A stretch of 64,000 bases of DNA from Burkholderia latens. Lineage in GTDB: Bacteria > Pseudomonadota > Gammaproteobacteria > Burkholderiales > Burkholderiaceae. A model generated the notes under the pieces. That model worked only from the letters and a program-made list of their open reading frames with translations. It was not told where the DNA came from and made no database searches. Location of the stretch: the NCBI RefSeq assembly GCF_902499045.1, contig NZ_CABVPL010000010.1, positions 1 to 64,000 of the forward strand, in the 5' to 3' direction. The stretch's first letter is position 1; each line of letters starts with the position of its first letter. The translations under genes and the position numbers were made by a program. Of this stretch, positions 46,332-55,125 are shown piece by piece.

Positions 46332-46715
46332 TTACGCCAGGTCAGACGGAAGCTTGCCACCATTCGCGGCAAGCGCCTGCATCAGTTGTTTATGCAACCA
46401 TACATTCATGCTCGCGGAGTCATTGGTGTCGCCGCCATACTTCAGTTCTGCCGCCAGTTGCTTACGGTGCGCGAGACTGCTATCGATGCCCAGCGCCTTC
46501 AACGTATCCACAATCGATGAACGCCAGTTGAGGTCTTCCCCACTCTCACTCACCAACTGGTCCATGACCGCGCCAACATCGACATCAGCAAGCAGCGCAG
46601 CCGGTGCGGAGGTAGGTGCAGCCGCGGGATCCGGTTCTGCCTCAGCCGCTGGTGCCGGCTGATCCGGTTTCGCCTTACCGAACAGCTTACCTACGATATC
46701 GCCGAAAATACCCAT
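46332..46715 (-). CDS. DUF3597 domain-containing protein
   Basis: 127 residues. An N-terminal MGIFGDIVGKLFGKA amphipathic helix is followed by a Pro/Ala linker to about residue 42. The conserved C-terminal domain reads LNWRSSIVDTLKALGIDSS, AAELKYGGDTNDSASMNVW and LHKQLMQALAANGGKLP, which matches DUF3597 closely. Its function is unknown; a helical fold with possible peptidoglycan or membrane role has been suggested for relatives. It stands alone on the minus strand. Confidence 0.9.
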   Translation of the reverse strand: MGIFGDIVGKLFGKAKPDQPAPAAEAEPDPAAAPTSAPAALLADVDVGAVMDQLVSESGEDLNWRSSIVDTLKALGIDSSLAHRKQLAAELKYGGDTNDSASMNVWLHKQLMQALAANGGKLPSDLA

Positions 46716-47138
46716 TCAAGCCTCCGAATATATAACGAAGAAACACAAGAGCGGGCAAGCCCGCGTCCATCCAATGCTATTCTGAAAACGAGCCCCCCGG
46801 CATCAACGCGCCTACAACAATTGTCAAATTGCGCCATGACTTGTTGAAACCGCCTGCCTTTTCGCTTGCGGAACAGTCCTCGAACCTATTCACGCATGTC
46901 GGGGATGCAGCAACGCGGCAGCCACAAGTTCAAATGAACCATGTTCATGATGCGTGACATAAGTGCGCGCCGTACTCCGACACCCGTTCCCCGTCGCTGG
47001 CCGACCGCCGCGCAGGCGGTCAAGGTGCCACCGCGGTCTGTGGAACCAGTGCATCCACGACTTCCAAGCCAGTCGTTGATGCCTCTACGAGCGATCCTTC
47101 AATGGGCGTCCGATAATTCTTGACAACCAACGCTCAAA
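46716..47138. other. Intergenic region
   Basis: About 420 bases; the left part should carry the DUF3597 promoter. No gene is supported. Confidence 0.4.
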
Positions 47139-47645
47139 TTACTGCCACGCATCCGAGAACCGACGGTTGAGAGCGACGTCGCGCAGCACCGCGATCCGGC
47201 CGTCGATCGTGCGGAGACAGAGCCCCAGGCAGAGGTGGCGCGGCAGGAACAAACCCGACTCGATCCCGTCACGTCTCGCGTTGCGGATCTGCTGCACATC
47301 GCGCGCGATACCATTAACCTGACGGTGGCAATCGTGTTCGGCCTGCTGCTCGAATGTCCCGCGCTCGGCGCGTGGTTGCCAGTCCTGCCCGACCGGTCCA
47401 GCGGTATCGAAGGCGTCGACGCGTCGGCCGCACTCGTGCCGCGGGTCGTTGCGCGTCGCAGCGCAGTCGCGGGGAGTCGCGAGGTGGCCCAAGTGGCAGG
47501 GATGCTGGAGGTCGCGAGTCACGAGCCGGTCGCGGAAGATTTCGGCGCGGTCACCGCAATGCCATCGGGGACGGAACGCGAGTCGCCGAATCTGCGTAGC
47601 CGGCCCGGAGTTCTTAGGACTGGCCAATGCGATCGTGCACGGTAA
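47139..47645 (+). pseudogene. Fragment of an island membrane protein
   Basis: The frame is open from 47124 without a proper start and reads as coherent protein from about 47142: TVESDVAQHRDPAVDRAET, then TRLDPVTSRVADLLHIARD, followed by a hydrophobic helix (TINLTVAIVFGLLLECPAL, then GAWLPVLPD) and an acidic/Val-Ala-rich tail. A coiled or helical part followed by one transmembrane segment suggests a truncated plasmid- or phage-type membrane protein. I do not recognise the family, and there is no start codon with a ribosome site. Confidence 0.35.
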
Positions 47646-47883
47646 CGTACCTCCAACGGTTGCGGATATTCGCCGATTCCTGCACTGCCCGAGGCAAAGG
47701 CTCTGCGGACGCGCCGCGCTTATGATGGGACGCCCCGACTTGCTTCGGCCGACGAACGCACGTCGGCGCTGTAGTTGCTCAGTCAGGCACGGCCACATCT
47801 CACTCGTTTGCCCGCGGTAGCACAGGCAGCATAGTCGCGAGGCCGGGCCGCAGGCGCATCGTCGATGAGCGGCGGCAACGACG

Positions 47884-49059
47884 TCATCGCGCCGCAGTTT
47901 CACCGGCTGATGCGATGACGGTACGATATGCCGCATACTGCGTCTGCAATGCGTGGATCTTCGCGCGAAGCTCTTCCTCGTAAGCGAAATCGCTTTCGAG
48001 TCCGACAGTGGCGTCCTGGACAGCCTTTATTAACCGTAGCGCCCGCACGTCGTGAAACGGATTCAAGCCGATGAAATTCCCAAGCGTTAAGTCGTCCGGC
48101 GGCGGCGCGGAAATCAGCTCGACGAGTTTCGCTGCTGCCCGAGATAGATCCCATTCGGATACAAATAACAGTAGCGCGCACAACGCGAGCACCGGGGCAC
48201 CGTTCGATACCTCGCCGATCAGGGATGGGCGGCCAAACGCGCGCCGAAGTGGCTGCCAATGAAGCCCTGCAAATTCGGTCAAGGCGATCGCGTGTTCGTA
48301 GTGCGTTGCAAGCGGCGTCGCATCAAACATAGTTTGGCCCATGTGTTGGTTGATGAGCGCGATCGCGCGCTCCTTGGCATTCAACCAACCGGAGCCAGGT
48401 CGAAGCTGTGCGAGGAATCGCTCGACGACCTCGCCATACTGACTCGACAGTTCCCGTTGTGCCGCATTCTTCCAGTCGAACTCGGGAACATCGCCAAAGC
48501 ACGGCTGAAATGGCACATTGTTCCCATGGATACGGTGCGCCGCAATTTCAATACACCAGTTGACGGCCTCTGCTGGTCGGCTGATGTGGAATTGATGGGC
48601 GCATCTCAGGTCGAAATGCCACTTTCGCAGCGGGCGCATGTCAGCTTGACTGAACATTTCCCGCTCAATGCCTGCGCATACCAGTTGGCCGATCGCACGT
48701 GTCAACGCGGACTTCGCGTCGCCAAAATCGACCCCACCTTCGCGCCTCGCATCGAAAGTGTCGTTGCGATAGAAGTCGCACAGCGGATGATGGGCTGTCT
48801 GTTCATCGGGGCCGACGAAGCGGAAATGTGCCTGTCGAACTACCCGCCCATTGCGGCTTCGGCCGCCGCGAACAAACACCGGACCTGTCGCGAAGCACGA
48901 GGGGCACTCGAGCTCCGGAACCGCCGCGGCGACCGCTTCCCGAATTAACGGCGACGTAAGATCGATTGGCACATCCGAGGCGGTGCCCGTGCACAAGCGT
49001 GCCAATTGTTCTACGTCCAGTTCACGACCGAATTGCGCCGAATATGCTGTTCGGGTCAT
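47884..49059 (-). CDS. Hypothetical protein with zinc-ribbon-like N-terminal part
   Basis: 391 residues from the ATG at 49059; a longer frame to 49164 is possible. Residues about 50-95 contain CPSC, then HFRFVG, HHPLCDFY, which resembles the Cys/His arrangement of CoiA-like zinc ribbons. The rest is helical (CAHQFHISRPAEAVNWCIEI, then LINQHMGQTMFDATPL) without a known motif. Island-encoded and alone on the strand, with more typical codon use than the surrounding gaps, so it is probably real. Function unknown. Confidence 0.6.
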   Translation of the reverse strand: MTRTAYSAQFGRELDVEQLARLCTGTASDVPIDLTSPLIREAVAAAVPELECPSCFATGPVFVRGGRSRNGRVVRQAHFRFVGPDEQTAHHPLCDFYRNDTFDARREGGVDFGDAKSALTRAIGQLVCAGIEREMFSQADMRPLRKWHFDLRCAHQFHISRPAEAVNWCIEIAAHRIHGNNVPFQPCFGDVPEFDWKNAAQRELSSQYGEVVERFLAQLRPGSGWLNAKERAIALINQHMGQTMFDATPLATHYEHAIALTEFAGLHWQPLRRAFGRPSLIGEVSNGAPVLALCALLLFVSEWDLSRAAAKLVELISAPPPDDLTLGNFIGLNPFHDVRALRLIKAVQDATVGLESDFAYEEELRAKIHALQTQYAAYRTVIASAGETAAR

Positions 49060-49481
49060 ATCGAGTCCCACTGTTTTCCAGGTTTCATAATATTCGTTCC
49101 GCGTGCGGTGGACGACTTCGAGCGCGACACCGGCGGCCAGCATCCGACTGCGGGTCGTGTGCATCGAATGCGTCGGGCGACGTGCACGCCAACTTGCGGC
49201 GCTCCGGTTCAGTCAGATTCCACCACCTCGAGCAGCTGCGCGATCGCTCATGGCGTGAGTCGTCGCAACAATCGTCACAAGCACGTCGGTCTGCCGATCA
49301 CCTCTTCGCATCGCGGAACTCCGTTCACGATTGGCGTCGATGGCTCTATGGTGCTCGTCGCGAGAAAATCCGTTGATACTCATGGTTCACGCATTTTGGA
49401 TAGGCTCAACCCTTTTTCACTTGCTCCCGTTTATGCTTGAGGATCGTCTGAAGGTGCGCAATCACACCGTCCCTGCCACGA
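49060..49481. other. Non-coding or decayed gap
   Basis: About 420 bases with short plus-strand frames lacking recognisable content. Confidence 0.35.
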
Positions 49482-50066
49482 TTAAAGTGTTGACGTGCGT
49501 CCTGCATTTGTTCTGTAGTCCCGCCAGGCGGGAGGGTCTGCGCATGCCTCAGACATCGCACCCAGCAGTCGGACGAATTCCTTATGTTCGTCCTCGTTCG
49601 CGTTGAGGCGCAACTTGATTCGAATGCCGAGCTCAGTGGCACGCTTGCTTCGGCCACCTTGTCAAAATTGAGCTTCTGATCCTCAACGCTAAAGCTCGGT
49701 GCATACCGACGAAGATACTCCAATCGAGCAAACAAGGTCGAGTATTCGGCAGCGTCCTTGCGCAGCTCGTCAATCCAAATTTAGCGCTTCGTCGAGATAC
49801 TATCGGCTGCCTGCCGGTGGGCAATCTGCTCCTGCAGTCCAGCCTGCCGCATCGCGCTCCGCCACTGCAATCCAGGGCTCGCCACAGATGCGCAGGTCGC
49901 ACGACTCGTCGTTCTCGAACAGTAACTGCAGCACCGTCCCGCCGTCGCGGGTCGGCGTGCGCGCGATGCCGGCCAGCACCTCGCGTTCAACGCGCTCAAG
50001 CACGCGGGCCCGGCCGCCGCCGGCGCGCTTCGGTTCGACCTTCAGCGTCACGTGCTCGGCCATCAT
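49482..50066 (-). pseudogene. Broken hypothetical gene with two frameshifts and a stop
   Basis: Coherent protein sequence can be followed through three minus-strand frames: MMAEHVTLKVEPKRAGGGRA, then ESCDLRICGEPWIAVAERD; shift; EQIAHRQAADSISTKR and a stop; then DELRKDAAEYSTLFARLEYL and KLNFDKVAEAS; shift near 49640; ATELGIRIKLRLNANEDEHK, then EFVRLLGAMSEACADPP and a TAA at 49484. The total would be about 190 residues. I do not know the family. The decay matches that of the integrase remnant beside it. Confidence 0.5.
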
Positions 50067-50186
50067 GGGAACGCTGCCAGCGTAATTCGTGTCGCCAGTG
50101 GGCGAGGCCGGAGCCGGCGCCACGCCCGGGGTGCCGCCGGCGCCTTCGGCCTCCGTCGAGCGCCGCGTTGAACAGGCCCCAACCGA

Positions 50187-50590
50187 CTAGAACTGCTGCA
50201 GCGCGTCCGCATTGGTGTAGAGCGTCGTGGTGCCCAAGCTCGCATTGGCGAGCAGTTCCTGTATGTCGCGAATGTCGGCGCCGGCGTCCAGGCCGTGATT
50301 GGCGGCGGTGTGGCGCAGCTAGTGCGTGCTCGCGCGGCACAGGTCCTCGACCGCGTTCGGGTACGTGAGTGCGAGCTGGTCGATGGCCCGCGTAAAAATC
50401 CCCTTGAACAGCTGCCCGACTCCGTCCGGATGGATTCCCTCACCGGTCACGAGATGCGCGATCAACGGTGTGTGGGCCGGCGCGGTCTCGAGCGTGAGCG
50501 GCACCGGCCGGGTACGCAGGTGCAGCGCATCGACGAGCCGCCGCGGCATCGGCATGGTGCGCGCGTCGGCCCTTGCCCATCACGCGCAGG
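50187..50590 (-). pseudogene. C-terminal remnant of a second tyrosine recombinase
   Basis: The minus strand reads LFKGIFTRAIDQLALTYPNA, then VEDLCRASTH, an in-frame TAG at 50320, and [39 protein letters not shown]. This is the end of an XerC/D-like phage integrase: LRHT contains the HxxR box and TTTLYT the catalytic Tyr. The TAG stands where Trp is usual. The N-terminal half is missing or out of frame beyond 50555. It marks an older integration event independent of the intact integrase at 34053. Confidence 0.7.
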
Positions 50591-50731
50591 CCTCACGCAT
50601 CGTGCAGTGCTCCATCGAGCACAGCGCGGGTCAGCGTCCCAGTGGTCGGCGCGGCGAGTACGGTGCTGGTCCAGCGTTCACGCCCATCTCGCCGACTATG
50701 CTCGGTAGTACGCTGCAGAAGCGCCGAGTAG

Positions 50732-51688
50732 CTAGACGACGTTCCGGTGCCAACCATGTTTCAGAAGGTCCGACAGTACGCTTGCGGCCTTTGCCCGAAG
50801 CTCGGTCAGGGCAGACTCCGAGTAGAACGCTATGTGGGGGGAAAGCAGGACGTCATCCCTGCCTTGCATGACCGTAGGTATCGGCTCCTTCTCGTCTTCG
50901 TAGACATCAAGCCCAACGCCCTTCAGGCGGCGGTTTGCGAGCGCACGGCATAAGGCCTCACCGTCTATGATGGCTCCGCGTGCCGTATTCACGAGATATT
51001 TGCCCTCGAGCAAGTGCAGCTCACGATCGCCGATCAGATGTCGCGTCTCGTCGGTCAGCGGCGTGTGAATACTGACGAGGCCGGCGACGGAGAGCAGTTG
51101 GTGAAGCGTCTCCACGCGATCAACCCCGAGTGATTTTTCGATTCCGCTCCGCTGGTATGGATCGAAGATGCTGACCCGACAGCCGAACGCCTTGAACCGC
51201 AACGCCACAGCCATACCGATCCGGCCACAACCAATGATGCCGACATGCAGTTCACTGATCCGTGGCAGCGGACCGACTTCACGCCAGTCCCAGCGACCGC
51301 CGATGACGACATCATGGCTCCGACTAAGCCGGCGCAGCAGCGACAGCGCCATGGCCAGCGCATGGTCGGCAACCTCTTCGGTCCCGTAGTCGGGTACGTT
51401 GGCGACGGGGATCCCGCGCTGTCGTGCGGCATCGAGATCAATGTTGTCAAATCCAACGGCCGCTCGGACGATGCCCTTGCAATTTCGCAGGCTGCCGATG
51501 AATGCAGCATCGAGCGCGACAAGATGCCAACTGATCAGTCCATCGCAATCCCGGACTTCGTCCGGCAGAGAGTTGGCCGATGCCGCCTGGTACAAAGTGA
51601 CGCTCGCTTCGTTCCCGATTGTCTGCTGTTCGATATTCGGAACGGTAACGTAGCAGTTCCGGTTCGAATCGATGATGCCGATTTTCAT
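50732..51688 (-). CDS. D-isomer-specific 2-hydroxyacid dehydrogenase (CtBP-like)
   Basis: 318 residues from the ATG at 51688; the frame extends further upstream but there overlaps AzlD. NAD-binding motif GIIGCGRIGMAVA, catalytic Arg in NTARGAIIDG and the His in SPHIAFYSESAL are present, with a Glu between them. It reduces 2-oxo acids to D-2-hydroxy acids or the reverse. Last gene of the aminomutase operon, two nt after azlD, so it probably acts on a keto acid made by the aminotransferase. Confidence 0.92.
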   Translation of the reverse strand: MKIGIIDSNRNCYVTVPNIEQQTIGNEASVTLYQAASANSLPDEVRDCDGLISWHLVALDAAFIGSLRNCKGIVRAAVGFDNIDLDAARQRGIPVANVPDYGTEEVADHALAMALSLLRRLSRSHDVVIGGRWDWREVGPLPRISELHVGIIGCGRIGMAVALRFKAFGCRVSIFDPYQRSGIEKSLGVDRVETLHQLLSVAGLVSIHTPLTDETRHLIGDRELHLLEGKYLVNTARGAIIDGEALCRALANRRLKGVGLDVYEDEKEPIPTVMQGRDDVLLSPHIAFYSESALTELRAKAASVLSDLLKHGWHRNVV

Positions 51689-51690
51689 GA

Positions 51691-51993
51691 TCACCTCAGG
51701 TACCAGCGCAAGAGCGCGCACGCAAGCGTGCCGGCGAAAACTCCGGCCAGCGTGTTGCGGAATTTCCAAACGAAGACAATTGTGACCGCGGCCGCTAGCC
51801 AGATCTCTACGTTGCCGTCGGCGAGCTTGGGACCGATCAGCGCTGCGAGCAACCCAGCCGGCAGGTTCTTCATGAAGCGCTCGGTAAAGCCGCCGGCACG
51901 CGATATCCCGTAGGAGGCGAACAACCCGCCGACTCTGGTCGCCCAGGTGGCGATCGCCATACCGACAATGATGACGAGCTCGATTGGAGTCAC
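51691..51993 (-). CDS. azlD: AzlD-family branched-chain amino-acid exporter small subunit
   Basis: 100 residues with a GTG start at 51993, preceded by GGAGAC and overlapping the azlC stop (GTGA). Four hydrophobic helices and the family segment WATRVGGLFASYGISRAGGF identify AzlD. With AzlC it forms an exporter first seen through azaleucine resistance. Here it would carry out an amino acid or an analogue made by the operon. Confidence 0.9.
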   Translation of the reverse strand: MTPIELVIIVGMAIATWATRVGGLFASYGISRAGGFTERFMKNLPAGLLAALIGPKLADGNVEIWLAAAVTIVFVWKFRNTLAGVFAGTLACALLRWYLR

Positions 51994-52697
51994 GTTGTCT
52001 CCTTCTGTCCGGCGAGCGACGGCGATGCCGCGACTGCGGCACTGGCACATACCGCCGCGACCACAACGGACGCCTGCCCGATGCCGGGAAGCCGCGCGGC
52101 GAAATACGCGAGGATCCCGGATGTGAGCCAGGTGACGAAATCCGAGGGTTGCCGCCACAGCAACACCATCAGCGACAGGAACATCGCGATGAACGTGAAG
52201 TCGAGACCCAGATCCGAGGGACGTGGAATGTGGCTGCCTACCTGGGTGCCGATCCAGGTGCCGCCGACCCAGCCGACATAGATCAGGAGCCCCGCCAGCA
52301 CGAAATAGGCAAGCGAGGGGCGGCTGTTGCGAAAGCGGTGTTCCGCGAGCGCCCAGGTTTCGTCAATCAGCAGCAGCGCGAAGCTTGGAACGAGCCTCAG
52401 GCGGGATTCGTGGCGGAACTGGCGCCGTAGCGATATGCACATGAGTACGTGGCGAAGGTTGACGAGAAGAGTGGTAAGGACCACTGCCAGCCCGCTGGAA
52501 TGGCCGCTCGCCCACTGTTCGACGGCGATGAACTGCGACGCGCCGGCAAACACGAGCGCACTCATCAGCGTGGCAGACAACGGCGACCATCCCGACTTGC
52601 TTGCCAATACTCCGAACACTATGCCGAACACGAAGCCGCTCACGATGATCGGAAGGGCGTCGTGAAACGCATCGCGGAATCGCAGCTCGGACGTCAT
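51990..52697 (-). CDS. azlC: AzlC-family branched-chain amino-acid exporter permease
   Basis: 235 residues with five to six transmembrane segments. Family stretches are FRDAFHDALPIIVSGFVFGI, VFAGASQFIAVEQWASG and NLRHVLMCISLRRQF. It overlaps the aminotransferase stop by 4 nt at its start and azlD by 4 nt at its end. Such strict coupling to biosynthetic genes implies export of the operon's own product or of a toxic intermediate. Confidence 0.93.
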   Translation of the reverse strand: MTSELRFRDAFHDALPIIVSGFVFGIVFGVLASKSGWSPLSATLMSALVFAGASQFIAVEQWASGHSSGLAVVLTTLLVNLRHVLMCISLRRQFRHESRLRLVPSFALLLIDETWALAEHRFRNSRPSLAYFVLAGLLIYVGWVGGTWIGTQVGSHIPRPSDLGLDFTFIAMFLSLMVLLWRQPSDFVTWLTSGILAYFAARLPGIGQASVVVAAVCASAAVAASPSLAGQKETT

Positions 52698-53803
52698 AAG
52701 ACATTTCCTTCAAACGCGGAAAGCAGGTCCTCCCGGAGCGCATCGTCGCAGACGGTGATGCGCAGCAGATTCGCAAAAGCTGGATGATCTGGGCGATGAA
52801 TCGCGATGCCACGGCCCAGCAACCGCTGTTGCACTTGCGCGGCTACGGCCCCTTCCCGCATCAGCACGCTGATAAAGTTCGTGCCGGACGGAAGAACGAC
52901 GTGTCCGCGGTCTGCGAGCTCTAGGTAAAGTTCGTCCCGCAGTCGCGCATTGCTGGCCCGAAATATGGCTGCTTCGAGTTGATCGGACACGACGGCTTGC
53001 GCCAAATATTGGGCGAGCCCACCGACTGCGTAGTGGATCCTGACCTTTTGCAATTGAGCCAACGTGTCCTGGTCAGCTAAGGCATAGCCGATTCGCAGTC
53101 CCGCCATCGCATAAGACTTGGAAAGCGATCTGATTCGTATGCAGCCCTGTCGCACGCGAGCGCTGTCGTGACGCAGCGGCGAACAGAAATCGAGGTACGC
53201 CTCATCGAGCAGCAGCGTGCAGTATTCCGGCAGGTTCGAGCACAGCGCGTCGATATCCTCTGAGCCGTGCCAAGAACCGGTAGGATTGTCCGGATTAGCG
53301 AGGTAGACGACCTTCGCCTCCGTCCGGATCACGCTTTCCAGTAACGCATCGAGATCAACGCGTACGTGTCCGCGGCGGTGTCGATACGGCGATTCGAACA
53401 CTTCGCATCCGGCCGCCCGCGCAAGGTAAGCGAACGTAGGGTAGGTTCCCGCGCTGCATACCGCGGCATCGCCCGGCACGCACAACGCGCGCAGGCACAG
53501 CGCGAGTACCGCATCTGCACCGCTGTCGACGCAAATATCAGATGGATCGAATCCCCCGGTTCCCGCTAGTACCGTGCGCAGGAGAGTGCAGCCTGGATCG
53601 CCATACAGGTTAACGTGCTCGCGGAGGGTTTCTCCATCGATGGAGCGAAGCGCGGACAGCGGCGCGTCGAGACTCTCGTTGCCGCCGAGTCGATGGCGTA
53701 TCGGATGACCAATCCGTTGCTGTAGCGCATAAATCCCCGGAAACGGATTGTTATGGCGCAACGTTGCAACGTGGGCGGGAAATTTCGGGACGCTAGTTGG
53801 CAT
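52694..53803 (-). CDS. Fold-type I PLP aminotransferase (HisC-like)
   Basis: 369 residues from the ATG at 53803, with CCGGAG eight nt upstream. Motifs of class I/II aminotransferases: NPDNPTG at 170-176, the pyridine-N-binding Asp200 in LLDEAYLDF, the PLP Lys229 in SLSKSYAMAGLRIGYA, and an Arg in LLRITV near the end. It resembles histidinol-phosphate aminotransferases and related CobD-like decarboxylases, so decarboxylation is an alternative. It begins 5 nt after the radical SAM gene and overlaps azlC. Confidence 0.92.
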   Translation of the reverse strand: MPTSVPKFPAHVATLRHNNPFPGIYALQQRIGHPIRHRLGGNESLDAPLSALRSIDGETLREHVNLYGDPGCTLLRTVLAGTGGFDPSDICVDSGADAVLALCLRALCVPGDAAVCSAGTYPTFAYLARAAGCEVFESPYRHRRGHVRVDLDALLESVIRTEAKVVYLANPDNPTGSWHGSEDIDALCSNLPEYCTLLLDEAYLDFCSPLRHDSARVRQGCIRIRSLSKSYAMAGLRIGYALADQDTLAQLQKVRIHYAVGGLAQYLAQAVVSDQLEAAIFRASNARLRDELYLELADRGHVVLPSGTNFISVLMREGAVAAQVQQRLLGRGIAIHRPDHPAFANLLRITVCDDALREDLLSAFEGNVL

Positions 53804-53808
53804 AGAGG

Positions 53809-55002
53809 TCACTCCGGAAACACGCACGCGTGCCCCTGCCAATTCGTGAAATGGAGATATTCGCCATCAGCGCGTTGCACAAGCGTTGGCTGTTCACCAC
53901 CAAGGTAGAGCGGAACCGTATACTTCCCAGTCTTGTGTGGCAGGACGTACTCGGGTACCGCAATGTTCGAGATCCGCCGCTTCATCTTCGAGACAATCTC
54001 GAGCGCCGCGCTGATGTTGGTCCGGTACGCGGGTGCTCCTGGAGAAAACGGCATGAACTGGTAAAGGTAATGCGGCTGAATCCCATTGCGGTAGAGCTTC
54101 AGGCACAGGGCAACAAGCGTCGCGTAGTCGTCATTGACCCCTTGCAGAAAAGGAATGTTGGCGAACAGGATTGGGCATACCTTCGCGAGCCGTCGCGCGG
54201 CGGAAATGAATTCCTCGGTGATTTCGTTCGGGTGCGCCACATGCAGGCCTATAGCGGTAACGTTATGGCGTGCAAGTATGTCGATCAGTCCGTCGGTAAT
54301 TCGGAACGGATTGAACGTAAGCGCGCGAGTATGTAGCCGAATAATCAAGTCAGGGCGCAGATCCCGCAGGTCGCCCAAGTAGGTATCGAGATGGGCATCC
54401 GAATGCATCAGGGGTTCACCACCGCTCAAAATGACCTCGTCGAGCGTTTCGTGGCCAGCGATGTAATTGAGTGTGGCTTGCCAGTCCTGCTTGCGCATTG
54501 AAGATTTTGTTGATTCTTTCTCCAGGGTTCGCAATGCCTCGTAACAGAACTGGCAATATGCATGACAGACATTTGAAAGGCGCAAAATCACCCGATTGTC
54601 GTACTTGTGCTGGCAAATCGGCGTGACCATTTCCCCAGGCAATTCCCAGTTTTCGGATTCGCCATCATAGTCAAGCCCTTGCGCAACGGGATCCATAGCC
54701 CAGTCGGGTATCAGTTGCCGCCAGACAGGGTCATCGTCCACTGGCCGCAACGACGCGTCCTTTTCAATCAGATTGAGCGTATAAGGCGTGACGGTAATTT
54801 TCCGGTCCTGAAGACATGCGCCAATCCGAGCGAGTGTGTCGCGATTCAGCCCGGGGAAATATCGCTGGATATCCTCGACACGAGTGATGGCATGTCGTTG
54901 CTGCCACTTCCAGTCACGCCACTCGGTGGAAGTCGGTGCGTGCAGCGATTGAACAGTCAAGGGAATTTGAATTCGAGCGGTGTGGTCGAGCGTTGGCTGC
55001 AT
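53809..55002 (-). CDS. KamA-family radical SAM amino-acid 2,3-aminomutase
   Basis: 397 residues from the ATG at 55002, with CGGAGA nine nt upstream. The radical SAM cluster is CHAYCQFC (Cys146, Cys150, Cys153), followed by LSGGEPLMHSD. N-terminal WRDWKWQQRHAIT and the FNPFRIT-type segments match lysine 2,3-aminomutases. PLP would bind a Lys near the C-terminus, here HKTGKYTVPL (Lys357 or Lys360), which lacks the usual Gly-rich GGGGK. The enzyme shifts an alpha-amino group to the beta carbon; the substrate (Lys, Glu, Arg or other) cannot be told. Confidence 0.9.
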   Translation of the reverse strand: MQPTLDHTARIQIPLTVQSLHAPTSTEWRDWKWQQRHAITRVEDIQRYFPGLNRDTLARIGACLQDRKITVTPYTLNLIEKDASLRPVDDDPVWRQLIPDWAMDPVAQGLDYDGESENWELPGEMVTPICQHKYDNRVILRLSNVCHAYCQFCYEALRTLEKESTKSSMRKQDWQATLNYIAGHETLDEVILSGGEPLMHSDAHLDTYLGDLRDLRPDLIIRLHTRALTFNPFRITDGLIDILARHNVTAIGLHVAHPNEITEEFISAARRLAKVCPILFANIPFLQGVNDDYATLVALCLKLYRNGIQPHYLYQFMPFSPGAPAYRTNISAALEIVSKMKRRISNIAVPEYVLPHKTGKYTVPLYLGGEQPTLVQRADGEYLHFTNWQGHACVFPE

Positions 55003-55125
55003 GCTTATTTTCTCCGTTGCGAAAGCGTCAATCGCGGAGCGCAGCATCACAGAAATAGAGTCCTGGCACAAATAACAGTACTCTTGCAAAATCTGGAACT
55101 GTGAGATCCACGCGCTAACACCGAT
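55003..55125. promoter_or_regulatory. Divergent promoter region between aminomutase operon and MocR regulator
   Basis: 123 A+T-enriched bases must carry both promoters. CTGGCAC (55070-55076) and CTGGAAC (55093-55099) form an imperfect direct repeat, the type of site MocR-family regulators recognise. This is position-based inference. Confidence 0.35.
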
